Assembly (NCBI RefSeq): GCF_003286085.1
Contig: NW_020825288.1
Span: 25,420,001-25,484,000, forward strand
Length of the DNA stretch: 64,000 nt
Source of the DNA: Drosophila persimilis
Lineage: Eukaryota > Arthropoda > Insecta > Diptera > Drosophilidae
Direction of reading: 5' to 3'
Made by a program: the position numbers and the translations under genes. Below, one piece after another: positions 12,035 to 22,071 of the stretch. The notes beneath the pieces were generated by a model, which saw only the letters and a list, made by a program, of their open reading frames with translations, had not been told where the DNA came from and made no database searches. The first letter of the stretch is position 1, and each line of letters opens with the position of its first letter.

Positions 12035-12506
12035 CGCGTCTCGATCGTGTAAGAAGTTGAAATTGCGTGTGAGAGACGAGTGAATTTCGACAAAAATGTA
12101 AGAGTCTTTTGAAGAAACTACTCTCAAACAAGACCCGATTGATATTTGACACCAAATTCACGGCCTGCCACATAACTCGAAGCTTAGTTCTAGCAACTAG
12201 TTCCCGGGTACACAAAAATTCAAACGTGACAAGAAACAAGTAAAAAAGAAAGAAAGACTGACTGCGACGAGTCCACAAGAGGTGTTCAAAGGATTGCTAA
12301 AATATTTCAGGTCAATTTAATAATAAATTCATACAATATTTAAAAAACACGTGATTAGAATTTAAAATAGGTTAAAGAAATAAATTAAGTCACGGGATGA
12401 AACAATGAGTAGCAGAATGCTTTTTAAGAATGAAGTGAAAACAGGGACAAAGGCACGGTAAGTGGAACCGAAATAGTATACGGTATACGGCAAAGAATAA
12501 ATGAAA

Positions 12507-15406
12507 TTATTCATCAAGAATTTCTGTAATTTTGGCACTCTCGGCAAACACGTCGGGAATTTCGGCATCATCGGATCGCTCAATAATGCGATATCTCTCC
12601 GCTGCGGCCAGGCACTGAATTGCCACCTCTCTGGCCTTGGCTCGCGACTCATCCGGTAACTGGCCGAGGCCGCTCAGCAACTCCATAATGTCTGTCTGGA
12701 AGAGCTTCTTGGCAGTCTCCTCGCCGGAATTGATCATATTGAGTATTATGACAATGCCCCGATGCTGAACCGCAGGGCTGGGATTGGCTATCAGTGTGTG
12801 GAGTACGTCCAGCCAGCTGGAAACTGCGAATATTTTCTCACAACACTTCTCCGAAACGGAAGTGAGCATGGCCAAGGCACCGGCACAGGCCATGGCTGTC
12901 TCCTCGTCCTCATCCTCGCAGAGAAGGGCCAGGAATTTGACGCGATCGTTTTCGCCCTCGAACATCTTGACCACGTCCCCGGACATCACCAGATTGCAAA
13001 TGCATTGAGCAGCTGCTCGCGTCAGAAATACATGATCTTCCATCAGATAGAACTCGATCCTTGACACTCCCTGCTCCTTGACGATGCGCTGGCGGACGCT
13101 TTCGTTCATGTTGGCCAAATTGGTGAGAGCCATCAACGCCTCAAAGTTCTCCAGTGCCGTGCAGTCCTGATGCAGCAGATTCAACAACGGCCGAATGACA
13201 TCGAGAGATCTTTGGCCGCTGAACGCTACCTCTGGGTTGATGGTTATACCGATTCTGGCGAGAGCCTGGCAGGCATGCCTCTTGCCCTTCTCTGTGCCCT
13301 CGAGGGCCATGCGCAGAAGCGCCTTGACGCCGCCATCCTGGACGACCTTTCCGCGCAGCTCCTGGAGTCCACAAACTGCATTCAGAACCCTGGCCATCAG
13401 CTCCTGCGAGTTGTGGCTCTCGGTTTTGGCCAGAGCACAGAGTGCGGTGGTGATGCCCTCGTTGGCCAGGATCGTGATACGCTTGTTTATGAAGTCCACA
13501 TCGTCCAGCTCGTGCTCCTCGGGTATGTGTTGCTTCGCGAACTTGGCCAGCTCCACCATTTCAGGGACCATTTCCTGCTTCTCGTACGCATTGCACAGAT
13601 TGACGAAGGTGGTGACCACTCCGTACAGACAGGACTGGTCTCCGCCGCGGGTCAGCTCCATCAGAGCGTGTATGGAGGCCTTGTCCTCGATCAGTTTCTC
13701 CTTGCATTCGGCATCGAGCGTGAGATAAGCCAGGCCATCGGCAGCCCAGCGTCGAATGTCCTTGTCCTTGCCGGGCTTGATCAGGAAACGGCGACAGGCT
13801 TCGGCCAGCTTGAGGGCTGCCCCATCGCCAAATGGCCGAATAGCCGCATCACCTCCACCGTAGCTGCCAAGCTTGCACAATCCCACAAGGGCGCGGACTC
13901 GGATGGCGTCATTTTTGGAGTGGTAGAGCCGCTTGAGTATGTCCACGCCATTCTCAGAAAGAGCCTTGGCCTTGTCCTTTTTGGAGGAGGCGGCTATCAG
14001 ACACTCGCATGCCACACGCTGCTGCAGCTCATCTTCTGTGGTGGCCATGGCCAAAATCATCTGCAGAATGCCTACGAAAAGATTAGGAATCAGTTAAGTT
14101 CAATAAACACACCCCACCCTGTAGACTCACCCTCTCTGGCGATAATTTGGTTGCCAACATCCAAGGGGCCGCTCAGCAAAGCAGTTATAGTCACGATGAC
14201 GCGCACCTTGGACTCCATGTCGGGCGACAGCAGCTTGTCTTTGATGAACTCGTCGATCTGCTCCACGAAACGTAACTTGGCCTCGTCATAGTACATGTTC
14301 TCATAGACCCTGGCCAGACAGACCGACGCAATTGTTGATGAGGACGAGGTTATCTCCATGGCACTCTCGTACTTATAGTCCTCCAACTCGGAGCACACCT
14401 CCAGGAGGCGGCACAGGCCGCGAATCTCCACCAGACGCTCGGCCCATTCTAGGGCCGCGTAGTGAATGTTTCTGGTGAGCAACTCTATGACGGCATCCCG
14501 AGCAGCGCCAGAAATTGTGCGATCCGTGATGCTGTATACCAGGCAGGTAAGCAGAGTATCGATCTCTCGATTGTTTTTCGAGCAGAGCTCCTTGTCCGGC
14601 TTGGAGTCCGCCTTGTTCTTCAGCCCGGAAAGGGCGTTGATGATGGTCTGAAGACAGTACTGGGCCGTGGCCACGCACTCCTCGTGCTTCTGGTCGAGGA
14701 CACGCATAAACCAGGGCACACCCAGCTCCGTGAGCACTCCCTTGGTTCGCTCGACGCTGTTCTCGCAGAGGGCGGCCACCACGTACACCATATTTATGTA
14801 GATCTCCTGATCCTTCTCCACTTTGGCCAGAGTGGCCACCTTGGCCACACAGTGCTCTTTGTAGAGCAGCTCAGCGCCGGTGGACTCCTTGGCGAGAACC
14901 ACCAGGTTGTTGGCAGCCGAGCGTCGCTTTTCCAGGGGCGAGGAAAGGTCGAAGGTGAGATCCATCATATTCTTAACCTTGGTCGAGAGTTTGGCATTGC
15001 GGGCCACTCGCTCCTGAACAATCACATGCAATCTCTGAAGAACTGGCTGCACCGTTTTGTTGCCCGGATCTGCCTTGAACAGAGCCGTGGCATCGCGGTA
15101 CGCCTCCTCGTACTTCTCCAGCGATTCGTAGGCCTGGGCGCGCCTGAACAGAGCCTTTGGGTCGTTGGGAACCAACTTGAGTGACTCTGTGCAATCATCG
15201 ACGGCCTTCTCGAACTTTTCCAGCTTCAGGTAGGCAGCTGCGCGGTTCTTGTAGAACACCGGCAGTTCTTTGTGGGTGGCACCCAGCTTGATGGCGTTGC
15301 TGTAGTGCTTCACTGCCTCGTCCCACTGGGAGCCCTTAAAAGCCTCGTTACCCTTGTCTTTGTGGCTGCCGGCCGAGGCATCGTCGTTGCTGATGGTGTT
15401 TGTCAT
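12507..15406 (-). CDS. unc-45: UNC-45 myosin chaperone
   Basis: Two exons, 15406-14131 and 14071-12507, with a 59-bp intron splitting a Gly codon, give 946 residues, essentially the length of the known fly protein. Residues 12-125 form three TPR units (start KDKGNEAFKGSQWDEAVKHY; later LEKFEKAVDDCTESL). These TPRs bind the C-terminus of Hsp90/Hsp70. Central and C-terminal armadillo-like repeats follow; the C-terminal third is the UCS domain, which binds and folds myosin heads (visible stretches NLCNAYEKQE, ARIGITINPEVAF, AAAQCICNLVMS). Known role: co-chaperone needed for thick-filament assembly and cytoplasmic myosin. The start ATG is followed by TNTISNDDASAGS and sits behind a promoter shared with the divergent J-protein gene. 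The frame is intact. Confidence 0.97.
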
Positions 15407-15849
15407 GGTTACACAATTTTCTGAATAAAAGGATCTGATTGTACAGAAAATTTCTTTCCTATAGAGATGATCACTAGTGAATCACGATTTCTCGTACCTT
15501 CTGGCCTAAATTTCAATTTCAATAGCCAGAAACTTCTCGATCACTCACACTGCGAGACACACACACAGATACAGACAGGCTAGAGGGAAAATCAAGCACG
15601 CTTTGAAGAAAATTTCAACCAAATGGTGCTTTGCTATGCGGCGTGTCTATATATAAATAAATTCAAAAAATCAAAAACCAAAATAGTTGCAACAGGGTGA
15701 CATTCGCCGTAGGCCGGCGACACAGCTGTTTGACAGTCAGCTTGGGGCGCAGACAGCTATCGAGATTTCAAGTTCAATCAGCTGATTTGTTTTGCATTAT
15801 TTCTGTGATGTAACAAACGAGAAAAGCATATAAACAAAAGCATAAAGCC
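15407..15849. promoter_or_regulatory. Divergent promoter between unc-45 and the J-protein gene
   Basis: 443 bp separate the two start codons, so both promoters and 5' UTRs lie here. At 15529-15541 there is GAAACTTCTCGAT, an alternating GAAnnTTCnnGAn array like a heat-shock element, about 125 bp from the unc-45 ATG. Weaker GAA/TTC pairs occur near 15446 and 15607. A CTATCGAG block (about 15758) resembles a partial DRE. No TATA box is obvious. Confidence 0.45.
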
Positions 15850-16542
15850 ATGTTTCAGCATGGCCCACTATTATGGCGACAACTCTCACGCAATCTCCAC
15901 ACATCCTTCAGCTCACTACAACTGAACTACTACGATGCCCTCGGCATTGGAAAGAAGTGCACTCAAAATGAAATCAAGGCCGCCTATTACAAGCTATCGA
16001 TGCTCTATCATCCGGATAGGAATCAGGGGAGCGACAGCGCAGCCAAGAAGTTTCGCGACATCAATCAGGCCTACGAGGTCCTGGGTAACTACCGTTTGCG
16101 TCGACTTTACGACAAGGGCATTGTTCATACAGCCGGAGCACAATATGCGCAGGATATACACGATGAGCCCGAGCCCGTGGAGGATGACCCTGAGACAAAA
16201 TTTTACAAGTCCCGCTTTCAGAAGTCCAAAGTAGCCGATTCCGAGGGCCGGACGCCCATCTACGATTTCGACGAATGGTCGAGAAATCACTACGGAAAGT
16301 CGTTCGATCGCCGCCAGGCAGCACAGGCTAAGTACGATCGTTTAAAGACCCAAAAGGAGACTAGCAAAACCTCCACCCAGACGGATGTTGTAATGCTGGC
16401 CTTCATTTTTGGCGGCGTCGCCGTTTACCTTATGTTTCTTTCTGAGAGTTCCTACGATACTCCAAAGCAAAAAGCCCAAGAGCGGCACCGGCGGGAATTG
16501 GAGGGGCTACCAACCACCTCTACCGCGGGGGAGAAACCATAG
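15850..16542 (+). CDS. DNAJC30-like mitochondrial J-domain protein
   Basis: Single exon, 230 residues. Residues 1-22 are basic and Leu/Ser-rich without acidic residues (LLWRQLSRNLHTSF), resembling a mitochondrial targeting sequence. A J domain spans about residues 26-92, with the catalytic HPD at 54-56 in LYHPDRNQ and the helix IV region YRLRRLYDKG. A segment at 180-197 (VVMLAFIFGGVAVYLMF) is a single transmembrane helix. The arrangement J domain, linker, one C-terminal helix is that of DNAJC30, an inner-membrane protein linked to ATP synthase and complex I maintenance in vertebrates; identity here is by architecture. AATAAA at 16591-16596 follows the stop closely. It is divergent from unc-45 and convergent with the methyltransferase gene. 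Confidence 0.85.
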   Translation: MFQHGPLLWRQLSRNLHTSFSSLQLNYYDALGIGKKCTQNEIKAAYYKLSMLYHPDRNQGSDSAAKKFRDINQAYEVLGNYRLRRLYDKGIVHTAGAQYAQDIHDEPEPVEDDPETKFYKSRFQKSKVADSEGRTPIYDFDEWSRNHYGKSFDRRQAAQAKYDRLKTQKETSKTSTQTDVVMLAFIFGGVAVYLMFLSESSYDTPKQKAQERHRRELEGLPTTSTAGEKP

Positions 16543-16590
16543 TAATACTCTCTAGTCCACAGTGTATATACCGCTAAGCTTAAATGTTTA

Positions 16591-16596
16591 AATAAA
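16591..16596 (+). terminator. Poly(A) signal of the J-protein gene
   Basis: AATAAA 49 bp after the stop codon, and 45 bp before the BUD23 stop codon on the other strand. Confidence 0.7.
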
Positions 16597-16640
16597 TATG
16601 CAAATTGTATATAAGACTCGCGTGAGCTGGTTCTCTTTAA

Positions 16641-17645
16641 TCAAAATCGTCCAGTGCGTTTGCGTGCCGTGTATTTTGTGTCCGGACGGGTCTCCAAGCC
16701 CTGGCGACGTCTCCGCTCCTTCTTGGCCAATATCCAGTCTCGTGATTTCTTCGGAGCCTTGCCGCGCGCCTCGCGACAGGCATCGCGCTTCTTTATGTAG
16801 TTTACACGACGCTCCTCCTCCGGTGAGGCACCTGCAACAGGCGAAGCTCAAAGCTTGTTTCTTTTTTGTTGCATGCCAGATACTTACCCAACGCCTTCGG
16901 CAGCTCCGCCGCTCCACCCGTCATCAGTACCAAGTAGTATTTCTTAGCCTTGGCAGAATTTGGATAGTCCACAACCAATCCGCCGTAGAAGCCGGCCTTC
17001 ATGGCCTGTGATGTGACCATTTCAATCTGATCGGAATTCTCCGGATAAAACTGAAAAACGGCTCGGGCCGTACGCGTGAGGCAGGAGAAGAGTGTGCTAA
17101 AGAACTTGTGCAAACGTTTGTGTGGATTGTGGTAGGTTTTGTCGGCATTGCACAGCCACTGGAGAGCCGAAATTGAGATGGCGCCATCGAAAGTACCCGG
17201 CTTAAAGGGCATTCCCTCGCCCATGTCACCCAGTATAACATCACCGGCCACCTCCCTCTCGACGGCAATGTCTAGCATTGACTTGGATATGTCTATACCG
17301 ATCCACATATGATCGCTGTCCTCCAGGACGCTGCCCGACAGACCAGAGCCACAGCCAATGTCCAGAATCAAGCGGGATTCATCGTCGTCGGGAAAAGCCA
17401 GCAGTTCCAGTGCACGCTCGGCCATTTCAACTTGAATTTCAATGATGCGAGTGCTGCAGTAATCCAAAATGAATTAATATTATTCGTTCTGCAATCAACG
17501 CAAGCAACTTACTTTGTTGAATACTTCTTTGCCTCATTTTCGTTGTAGAACTTTAAGGGGGAGAAAAAACGTTAGCGGCTGATTTGATTGCCTTTTAGTT
17601 GCTCACAATTTCTGGCGGTGCTGAGTGCTCAGGTCTTCTGGCCAT
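16641..17645 (-). CDS. BUD23 (WBSCR22) 18S rRNA guanine-N7 methyltransferase
   Basis: Four exons on the minus strand: 17645-17607, 17550-17513, 17453-16888 and 16831-16641, all with consensus splice sites, coding for 277 residues (human BUD23 281). Exon 1 gives [13 protein letters not shown]; exon 2 gives [12 protein letters not shown]. Exon 3 carries the class I SAM-dependent fold: motif [13 protein letters not shown], the acidic WIGIDIS loop, [15 protein letters not shown] and [10 protein letters not shown]. Then follows [11 protein letters not shown] and the conserved [12 protein letters not shown]. Exon 4 is the basic tail ([27 protein letters not shown]) that contacts rRNA. In yeast and human, BUD23 with TRMT112 methylates a guanine of 18S rRNA during small-subunit export. 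This is a housekeeping nuclear gene with an intact frame. Confidence 0.95.
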
Positions 17646-19044
17646 TATGGATTCCGTTCAATGTTATTTTCTAGACCAAACAAAATTAATACACGTGCTA
17701 TAAATCGACTAAACTAAACAGCTGGTCGTTGACAATCACAGGGATGCGCCGACATGTGCGCACTTATCGCTATCGGTTTAACTATCAATTATACACACAA
17801 ACGCACATATCAGTATCAGTGCGTAGTGTAGTGAGTTTTCGTAGAAAATTGTGGAAAATTCAATTTCTCATTTAAGTTGTGTGCGTAAATATGTGATAAG
17901 CGGAAAACGAGTGATACGTGCAGGCACCTCAAGTGAAACGGTGAGTTGTGCAGTCCAAATTGTACAAATTTCCTGCAATGACAGCACTTGTGTGAAGCTG
18001 TGGGTGTGTGTGGGAGTTGTCGTCGAATTTTGAGACTGCAACAGATAGCGGCACCAATATAAATATATTATTATCTGTGTGTGTAATTTCTGACGCTTTA
18101 ACCAATACTTATGACTAGCGTTAATGCTAATTAGCTGCAGGTGGAAATGAAAAAATTCTGCAAAAGCCATGGTTTATAGTTGGTGTGTATTCCTAGTACA
18201 TGTTGTGTGTGTGTAAGTGTGTGTGTGGGTAAATAGTTTCAAGCTGCGCTGTCCGTTAGGCGGTGCTCAAGAAGACTAGTGACACAATTTGCAATCGAAA
18301 CCCGTTATAGTGACCCGGTTTACCTTGTGCCGTTTTGTTGCTGCCTCAAAAAAAAGCGAAAACTTTTCTATGCTCATGGGAACAACAATCTTCAGATATA
18401 AACAACAACAACAGGTTAATGTTTAGCTTCTCTGGCAGGTAGAATATAATCACTCTGTTTCGCTCTCCTCTCTCTCTATTCTGGTTCTCTCTGTTTTGGC
18501 AAGAAGCTTTCTTGCAAGGGTGCTTTTTTTTGACACTCGATCAATCACTCTCAAACTTTCGCAGTGCAAAAAAAACTGCATTCAAGACTCGAAACCTGCA
18601 TTTCTTTCGATTTAATTTATGTTATACCTTTTTCAAACAAATAAAACAAAAAACCAATTTCAGGTTTATTTTCGGGTCGCTTCTGTGTGTGTGTTTTTTT
18701 TGCATATTTATGAGGCAGGCACCTTTCTTGGAAAACAGGTTCTTATATTTTTTGGCAACGGAACATCTTTCACTCTTTTCCAAGAACAACTCTCCAAGAC
18801 GCGACGGTTACAAAATTTACGCAACAAGCGGCAAACGCGGTCGCTGGCCTCTGGGCCCAACAAGTTTGCCAAAAAAGAAACCCCGAGAGCATCCATTTTG
18901 GAAACCAGATACAGATACCGAGATCCAGGGGGAACTACTCATCGATGCTCGCTGGCTGCTGGGAAGCAGTTTTAGTTGTTCGCCCAAAGCTCCCCCGATC
19001 AAAACGTTCCCGGTTAAACGTTCGAAGATACTTACTCCAGTAAA
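17646..19044. other. Upstream region and probable 5' UTR of the secreted-protein gene
   Basis: About 1.4 kb with no convincing coding frame. The left part must contain the BUD23 promoter. The right part probably holds the promoter and untranslated leader of the plus-strand gene at 19045; TCAGT initiator-like strings occur near 17810-17822. Pyrimidine-rich and GT-rich stretches near 18200-18500 are unremarkable. Confidence 0.4.
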
Positions 19045-20025
19045 ATGCGTAGTTGTTTAAGGCCGAAGGTTTTGCTGGCGCTACTGCTGGGATTGCTCTT
19101 GAGCCCGGCGGAGCCTGCCAATCTGTTGACCAGCTACCTGCCCGCATCCATGCAGGCGCTGGCCTACTACATCGACCTGCTGCAGTACGAGCCGCTTTCC
19201 AGCACCACCATTGAGCCGCCATTCAACGCAAATGGCTCTGACATGGACTCGAATGGCGGTGGTTCGACGACACCATTGCCTCCCGCGCCCGCGCCCGCGC
19301 TTACGCCCATCAAGCCCAAAACCACAACCCGACGTCCAGCAGGCTCGGGTTCGGGCTCTGGCTGGTGGCAACCGCCCAGTTGGTGGGAGACACCGCAACG
19401 AACTTCGACCACGGAGCGCCCCACCTCGGCCCCCACGCCTGCCCACAGGCCAGCTCTGTTTGCACCCGCCCCAGAGCCGGCGCTCGAGGGTCATGCCCTT
19501 TTCAATGAAATCGGAGACGATGCGGACTTTGACAAGCTGCCCCTTTCGCTGATACGCGACATCCAGAGCGAGATACGGCACGATGACTTCACAAACGATG
19601 TCGAATCGCTGGACAATTTTCTGCGCCTGTACGACGACAACTACGGGCGGGCGGCCTTTGACTTTGAGTCCGCCATGGACCGCTGGAGCACCGCTTCGAC
19701 GGCGGGCAAAAAGCGAGTGCCGCCCACCAAGCCCTACGTGGACTTTTTGCTGGTCTACGACCTGCTCAAGCGAGACGCGAAGGCAGCCAATCTCAACAAG
19801 TACGAGGGCTACTCCGAGGACCTCCTCGAGCAGCTTTCGGAGCTGTCCACTGCCTCGGCGGCCAGGCAACTGCACACCATGTTCCAGAGAATGCTGGATC
19901 GCGGGGACATCCAGCGCAGTGATGTGGTGGCTCGTGTCCAGGGCATTGTCAAAGATCTGGGCAACCCCAATAGTGCCACCTCCAAGGCGTTGTCCTTTAT
20001 ACCCAGCATGCAGTTCTTACCCTAA
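19045..20025 (+). CDS. Unrecognised secreted protein with Pro/Thr-rich linker
   Basis: Single exon of 326 residues. Residues 1-25 form a clear signal peptide (LLALLLGLLLSPAEP). A short segment follows (LTSYLPASMQALAYYIDLLQ), then a low-complexity Pro/Thr/Ser region at about 60-150, rich in Pro-Ala repeats and Trp pairs (WWQPPSWWETP). The C-terminal half, from about residue 155, is acidic and helical in character (LSLIRDIQSEIRHDDF, ESLDNFLRLYDDNYGRAAFD, YVDFLLVYDLLKRDAKA, ARQLHTMFQRMLDRGDI). No cysteines are visible after the signal peptide, so it is not a disulfide-rich toxin or peptidase-inhibitor fold. Codon use is strongly GC-biased as in neighbouring real genes, and AATAAA follows at 20047-20052. 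I cannot assign a family; function unknown. Confidence 0.8.
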   Translation: MRSCLRPKVLLALLLGLLLSPAEPANLLTSYLPASMQALAYYIDLLQYEPLSSTTIEPPFNANGSDMDSNGGGSTTPLPPAPAPALTPIKPKTTTRRPAGSGSGSGWWQPPSWWETPQRTSTTERPTSAPTPAHRPALFAPAPEPALEGHALFNEIGDDADFDKLPLSLIRDIQSEIRHDDFTNDVESLDNFLRLYDDNYGRAAFDFESAMDRWSTASTAGKKRVPPTKPYVDFLLVYDLLKRDAKAANLNKYEGYSEDLLEQLSELSTASAARQLHTMFQRMLDRGDIQRSDVVARVQGIVKDLGNPNSATSKALSFIPSMQFLP

Positions 20026-20046
20026 ACCTAAGCCTAACTAAGCCAT

Positions 20047-20052
20047 AATAAA
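20047..20052 (+). terminator. Poly(A) signal of the secreted-protein gene
   Basis: AATAAA 21 bp after the stop codon, implying a very short 3' UTR. Confidence 0.7.
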
Positions 20053-21159
20053 GTCGAGGAACCTATTAGCCTCTCCTATACGTATACCTATCCCTACTCC
20101 ACACCCTTGCCCAATCTCCCTTTAATCGGTAGAAAGTGGCATTCCAATCGGGATTGTCCAGGCGGCATCTTCGTACATAACATATTGAATCCAGGTTGAT
20201 GGGTTAGGTGCTAAGTACTTCGTAAAGTATTTGCACGAGTGACTCCATACAAAAATGCATGCTTCAGGCTTTACTGTGCAATCGAAAATCACCAATTATA
20301 CTAAACAAGTTGTATAATTTCCTCTGCGGGAACTGCAGGTATCGGTTTAGTTGAAGCTTTTATACCCTCCACTTTTATACCCTTTTTTCACTTGGGTATT
20401 GCTATTGTGATCGTACAGATATATGGGAGGAAAAAGTCGATGGTTTTCGTGGGTTGAGAAAGAAGCACACGTAGCATTCTTCGATTGAAGAATGTCAGAC
20501 AAGATAAAGTGAAAGTGAGAAAAGTTAGTACATATATGCTTTACTCTGTATCTGTCGATCTGCTAGTAGCGCAGCACCAATGTGCGACAGTGATCTTCAG
20601 GTACAGCAAGCCATTGTATCGACACCAATACAAAATTCTATGAAAGTGAAAATTTAGAAAAATACAAGTCACAAAATCGCGGTTTTTGAATTTTTGAAAA
20701 AGATGTTGGGTGTACAATTCAGGTCTACAATCTAATATTTGCCTAGTGAGAGTACATTAGAAATGATAAAAATCCGGGAGCGATGAGTGAAGTCTCGCAA
20801 AATGCACGCAGACGGACTCAGAAAAGACCACTTACCTGACGAAAAAGGAGTGACGACAAAGTCTCGCAAAACTATCGAAAAAGGCGAAAAAGTGTATTAG
20901 AGGCTTGCGGGTAACTCTAGCCATCCATAGTATTATTTTTTTAAAATTAATATTTACATATATTGTAATATAATAGACATGATTATTTGTTTACACCGGG
21001 ATTTAAGGAAAGATTTTCTTTAGAAGACGCTGATTTCGACCGAATAACTCAAAAATTATTTCTGTACGCCCAGGACAGAGTGTCGAAGGGGCAAAAACAA
21101 ATTAAATTGAATTCACTAATCTAAATCATCTATTCATTGTACTATAAAAATTAAAATTT

Positions 21160-21290
21160 CGGCTCGCAAAAGATAGCATAAAGGGCTCGCAAACGATATT
21201 GTAAAAAATATCATAAAGGGCTCGCAAACGATATTGCAAAAGTCTCGCAAAAGATATCATAAAAGTCTCGCAAAAGATCCGTTTTTGAGC
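21160..21290. repeat. Degenerate tandem array of CTCGCAAA units
   Basis: At least five units based on CTCGCAAA(A/C)GATA, alternating with AT-rich TATCATAAA spacers, at intervals of about 25-50 bp. Examples start near 21163, 21190, 21220, 21243 and 21268. Repeats of the same core occur about 400 bp upstream. Short open frames here are by-products of the repeat. Confidence 0.7.
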
Positions 21291-21391
21291 TATCGAAAAT
21301 GAAACTTTCACTGCCACAAACTGAGCGACTAGTGTAATATTTTTTATCGTTTTCAGATCTTAATTCGATAGTTTTACACGGCTGAGTTTCG

Positions 21392-21425
21392 CCACTAACC
21401 ATACAGTATACTGTATGGTTAGTGG
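21392..21425. repeat. 34-bp perfect palindrome
   Basis: CCACTAACCATACAGTA is followed directly by its exact reverse complement, with no spacer. It lies between the CTCGCAAA array and the presumed HEATR5B promoter. It could extrude as a cruciform or be a palindromic protein site; no known element was recognised. Confidence 0.85.
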
Positions 21426-21500
21426 TTTCGCGTAACACTCGTTTGCGATATCGTTAACGAAGTTTTTGTCCACTGGTGGAACCGGACCACATTAGGTCTT

Positions 21501-22071
21501 TCGTTTGATAATCGTTATCGTCATTAGCGATTAATCGTTATTTTCATTTTGTTGCCGTCTCTGCCGCTGCACTCTCCATCAGCTGCTCGGCGGCCTTCTG
21601 CTCTCTTTCTCCCTTCCACATGGTTGCCGCGCTCTCAATGGGTGGTGGGTTGGTTTTTTGCAAGCGCTGCTTTGGCCGCGCTGCTCTGCTCTCCCAATTT
21701 CATTTCATTTGCCGTTTGGCTGCGCGTAGCACCGCAGTACCGCCACGCTCCCGAATTATCTCATTTATTCTGTTTGCCGTTTTCCGTTTGCTGTTTTTAT
21801 TCCATTAAACGTCAAGTGATTCAAAAATCCCATTCGGGGGAAAGGAAGTGAAAAAATACACAGCCTTTGTGGCTAGCCATTCGACTTGAAGGTTGAAGAT
21901 TGCGTTTGTTCAGTGTGCGATGGGACAAAGTTATTGATTTGTGAGAAAGTTGCAACCTGCAAGCGAACAGGCGAGGCAGGGCAAGGCAGCAACAACATAT
22001 TGGCCCAGCCAAAGAAAGTTTTCTTTTCTTTCGTTCGTTCGGCGGCTGTAATGCTCTGAGGCATTGCCGGA
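21501..22071 (+). promoter_or_regulatory. Probable promoter and 5' leader of HEATR5B
   Basis: Sits directly before the first coding exon. It contains a two-codon upstream ORF (ATGCTCTGA, 22051-22059) 12 bp before the main ATG at 22072, which could dampen or gate translation. Start site unknown; pyrimidine-rich DNA at 21560-21800 shows no TATA box. Confidence 0.4.

Larger units (their letters stand above)
20053..21500. other. Intergenic region with degenerate repeats
   Basis: No gene recognised. The string TCTCGCAAAA recurs near 20792, 20860, 21243 and 21268, and a tandem array and a perfect palindrome are listed separately. The right end (from about 21430), with ATATCGTTAACG and TAATCGTTATCG, may belong to the HEATR5B promoter. 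Confidence 0.5.

Noticed and set aside
13170-14291. Long plus-strand open frame of 373 codons
   Set aside because: It lies antisense to unc-45 exons and crosses its intron; GC-rich codon use leaves the opposite strand open. No domain is visible.
21160-21290. Possible CRISPR-like array
   Set aside because: Short degenerate repeats with unequal spacers in a eukaryotic genome; not CRISPR.
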